NCBI RefSeq assembly: GCF_014839835.1
Contig: NC_071617.1
Coordinates: 11,586,623 to 11,650,622, forward strand
Length of the DNA stretch: 64,000 bases
Origin: Dryobates pubescens
Lineage: Eukaryota; Chordata; Aves; Piciformes; Picidae
Direction of reading: 5' to 3'
Shown here one piece after another: positions 62,266 through 64,000 of the stretch. The translations under genes and the position numbers were made by a program. The notes under the pieces are model-generated. The model was given only the letters and a program-made list of their open reading frames with translations. It searched no databases and had not been told where the DNA came from. The first letter of the stretch is position 1; every line of letters starts with the position of its first letter.

Positions 62266-64000
62266 GCTACTAGTAAAAAAACTTTTTGAGTTGAAACTAT
62301 CTTGGGAACTGCCAAAGTATTTCAAAGGATCTTCAGTGCTTCAAACACCACAAGGTTCACCCAGCTATAATTGAAATAGCTGGAATTTCCAGTATATTCC
62401 AGGGTGTAATGCCTGTACAGGCAGGGAGGAGCAATAAAAGCATAAAAAGGCTGAACTGAAAGCAATTTCCCACCCGTCAGGACCCCTCAGGGGACATCTT
62501 AGCTCTGTGGATGATCAGCTCCCAAGAGAAACATTAGCTCTGGGGTTGACAAGAAGAGTTCAGCAGTTTACTCCAGGAAATCATAGGACTACTCTACAGT
62601 GAGAACAGTATGTTGTCATGAGTTTAATTCCCAGGTGTGATATCAGAAATAAGGTGATAGCATTATAGGATAGTGCCTTCTCTAGCTCTCACAGTTAGTT
62701 AATTCCCCCATCCTACAGAGCTGAAAGGCTTACACCTGCACAGAGCTGGCGTCTCTGGGTGTGTTTTGCATAGGAACAGCAACAGGGGAAACAAACATGA
62801 TATGCATGTGAGCTAAAGAAGGAGAACATTCCTGTGAATTCCATGCAACAGTGAGGAGACACTCAGTGCAGATTTCTGTAGTATGCACTGCAAGTCTCTG
62901 TGCGGAAGTTGTGTATCTGGGGACCTAGAGCCTGTCCTCACAGCCCTCATGATGTGTGTGCCTCTCCAGCTGGCCACTAACATGTGACCACAGGTGTGAG
63001 CAGCTGCCCTCAACTGCTATTTCTTGAATTGCTGACACATCATCAGTCTCCTCATTTGCTTTTCTTCAGAGTGGGCACGCATGGAGTTGTCATTCAAACA
63101 CGCCAAACCTGACTTAGCGGAGGCAAAGCAGGGCATGTCTTAGGTTAATTGATGGGATACAGTAGCTTTTAAGCATCAACAGGGAGGACTACATCCAGTT
63201 GCTTCTAAATGGACAGCATGGAAATCAGGTTTATCTGAAAGACAGCAAGAGGTTATAATGGCAAAGAAATGTGTTTGAGCTGAGCAGAAATATTTTCACC
63301 ACATTAATCTTGGGGTTTGTTTGTTTCAGTAAAGGAGAGTTCATCCCTGTGTCTCCTCAGACCTAGTCTCCTAGATTCTTCCATAAGTTTCCTCATGTAC
63401 AAATCCAAATTTGAAGCTTTGTTTTCAGAAAACAAGGTGTAGAGTGAGAAAGTTTTCCTGGAAGATTTACATTTTGTGTTTTTCATTGTCATTTGTGTTC
63501 TGTGATTCCATGACATGCCAATAGAAGTGTGGTTTAGGATGGCAGAAATACCACCATAACATTTAATAGCCACAGTATCTCACATTCCATTTTTAAAATG
63601 GAAAGAGCCTGCTTTGTACTGACAGAAGCATCAAATCTGATTTTCCCTAGCTAAAAAAGTCTTCTCTTCATCTTCTAATGAAACCATTTGATACCTTTTC
63701 ATAACAGGCACACTTATGGCTAATGGGAATCAATGTAAAAATATAAACCTCAAATGAAATTTGAAATGAAATTTCAGTTTACAGAGCAGCAATACACTTT
63801 CTAAGACAAATGCCAGAAAACCGGAACCTTTAAAGAGAATTGTTTTTATCATAATTCAGAATTCAGTTAGGGGGGGAAAAGGAGAACTTCAAAAGCTGTC
63901 TGTAAATACGACTTTGCTACCCTCAACAATTTTCACAAGGGGACTAAAAGCAAGAATAAAACCAGGCACAATACAGCCCCCTGCCTCGCTCCCTGATCCC
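62266..64000. other. Intergenic to window end, no gene seen
   Basis: No exon, RNA gene or repeat recognised. The minus-strand frame at 63304-63573 has no known domain. Confidence 0.5.

Overview
The window is vertebrate nuclear DNA, almost certainly from a bird. Three observations support this. CR1 LINE fragments make up most of the recognisable repeats. Several solo LTRs belong to an LTR type common in birds. The host genes are compact and keep the order vanin - SLC18B1 - RPS12 known from amniote chromosomes (human 6q23). The abundance of CR1 copies ending in the (TATTCTATG)n type of tail suggests a CR1-rich lineage such as woodpeckers and allies, but that is only a guess.

Layout. 1-2.5 kb is a repeat nest: CR1 copies inserted into CR1, plus a probable LTR. 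2.5-4.35 kb holds the remains of a vanin (VNN, pantetheinase) gene on the minus strand, broken by frameshifts and by a CR1 inserted into an exon. 8.6-26.96 kb is SLC18B1 on the minus strand. It reads as 14 coding exons with GT-AG junctions and a 460-residue product, and its introns carry CR1 copies and three LTR pieces. Its CpG-island promoter lies at 26.4-27.1 kb. 27-34 kb is repeat-bearing intergenic DNA. 34.05-37.85 kb is RPS12 on the plus strand, complete, with 5 coding exons and a product of 132 residues. It has a TATA-like element, an ETS-like site and a 5'-TOP start. Its introns hold three snoRNAs in the same order as in mammals, to my recollection: SNORD101-like, SNORD100-like and SNORA33-like. 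38-64 kb shows no protein gene that I recognise. It holds CR1 copies, an LTR, an LTR fragment and one orphan CpG island at about 48.0-48.4 kb.

The most notable finding is a second C/D snoRNA of the SNORD100 type at 38.22-38.31 kb. It lies about 390 bases beyond the RPS12 polyadenylation signal, outside the recognised gene. It keeps the C, D' and D boxes, the terminal stem and the same D' guide, which by the +5 rule points at 18S rRNA G436. The vanin pseudogene and the three-layer CR1 nest come next.

Function. RPS12 and its intronic snoRNAs serve ribosome production: a 40S protein plus guides for rRNA modification. SLC18B1 is a proton-coupled vesicular polyamine transporter. The lost vanin copy would have made pantetheinase (pantetheine to pantothenate plus cysteamine). 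The rest is mostly transposon debris.
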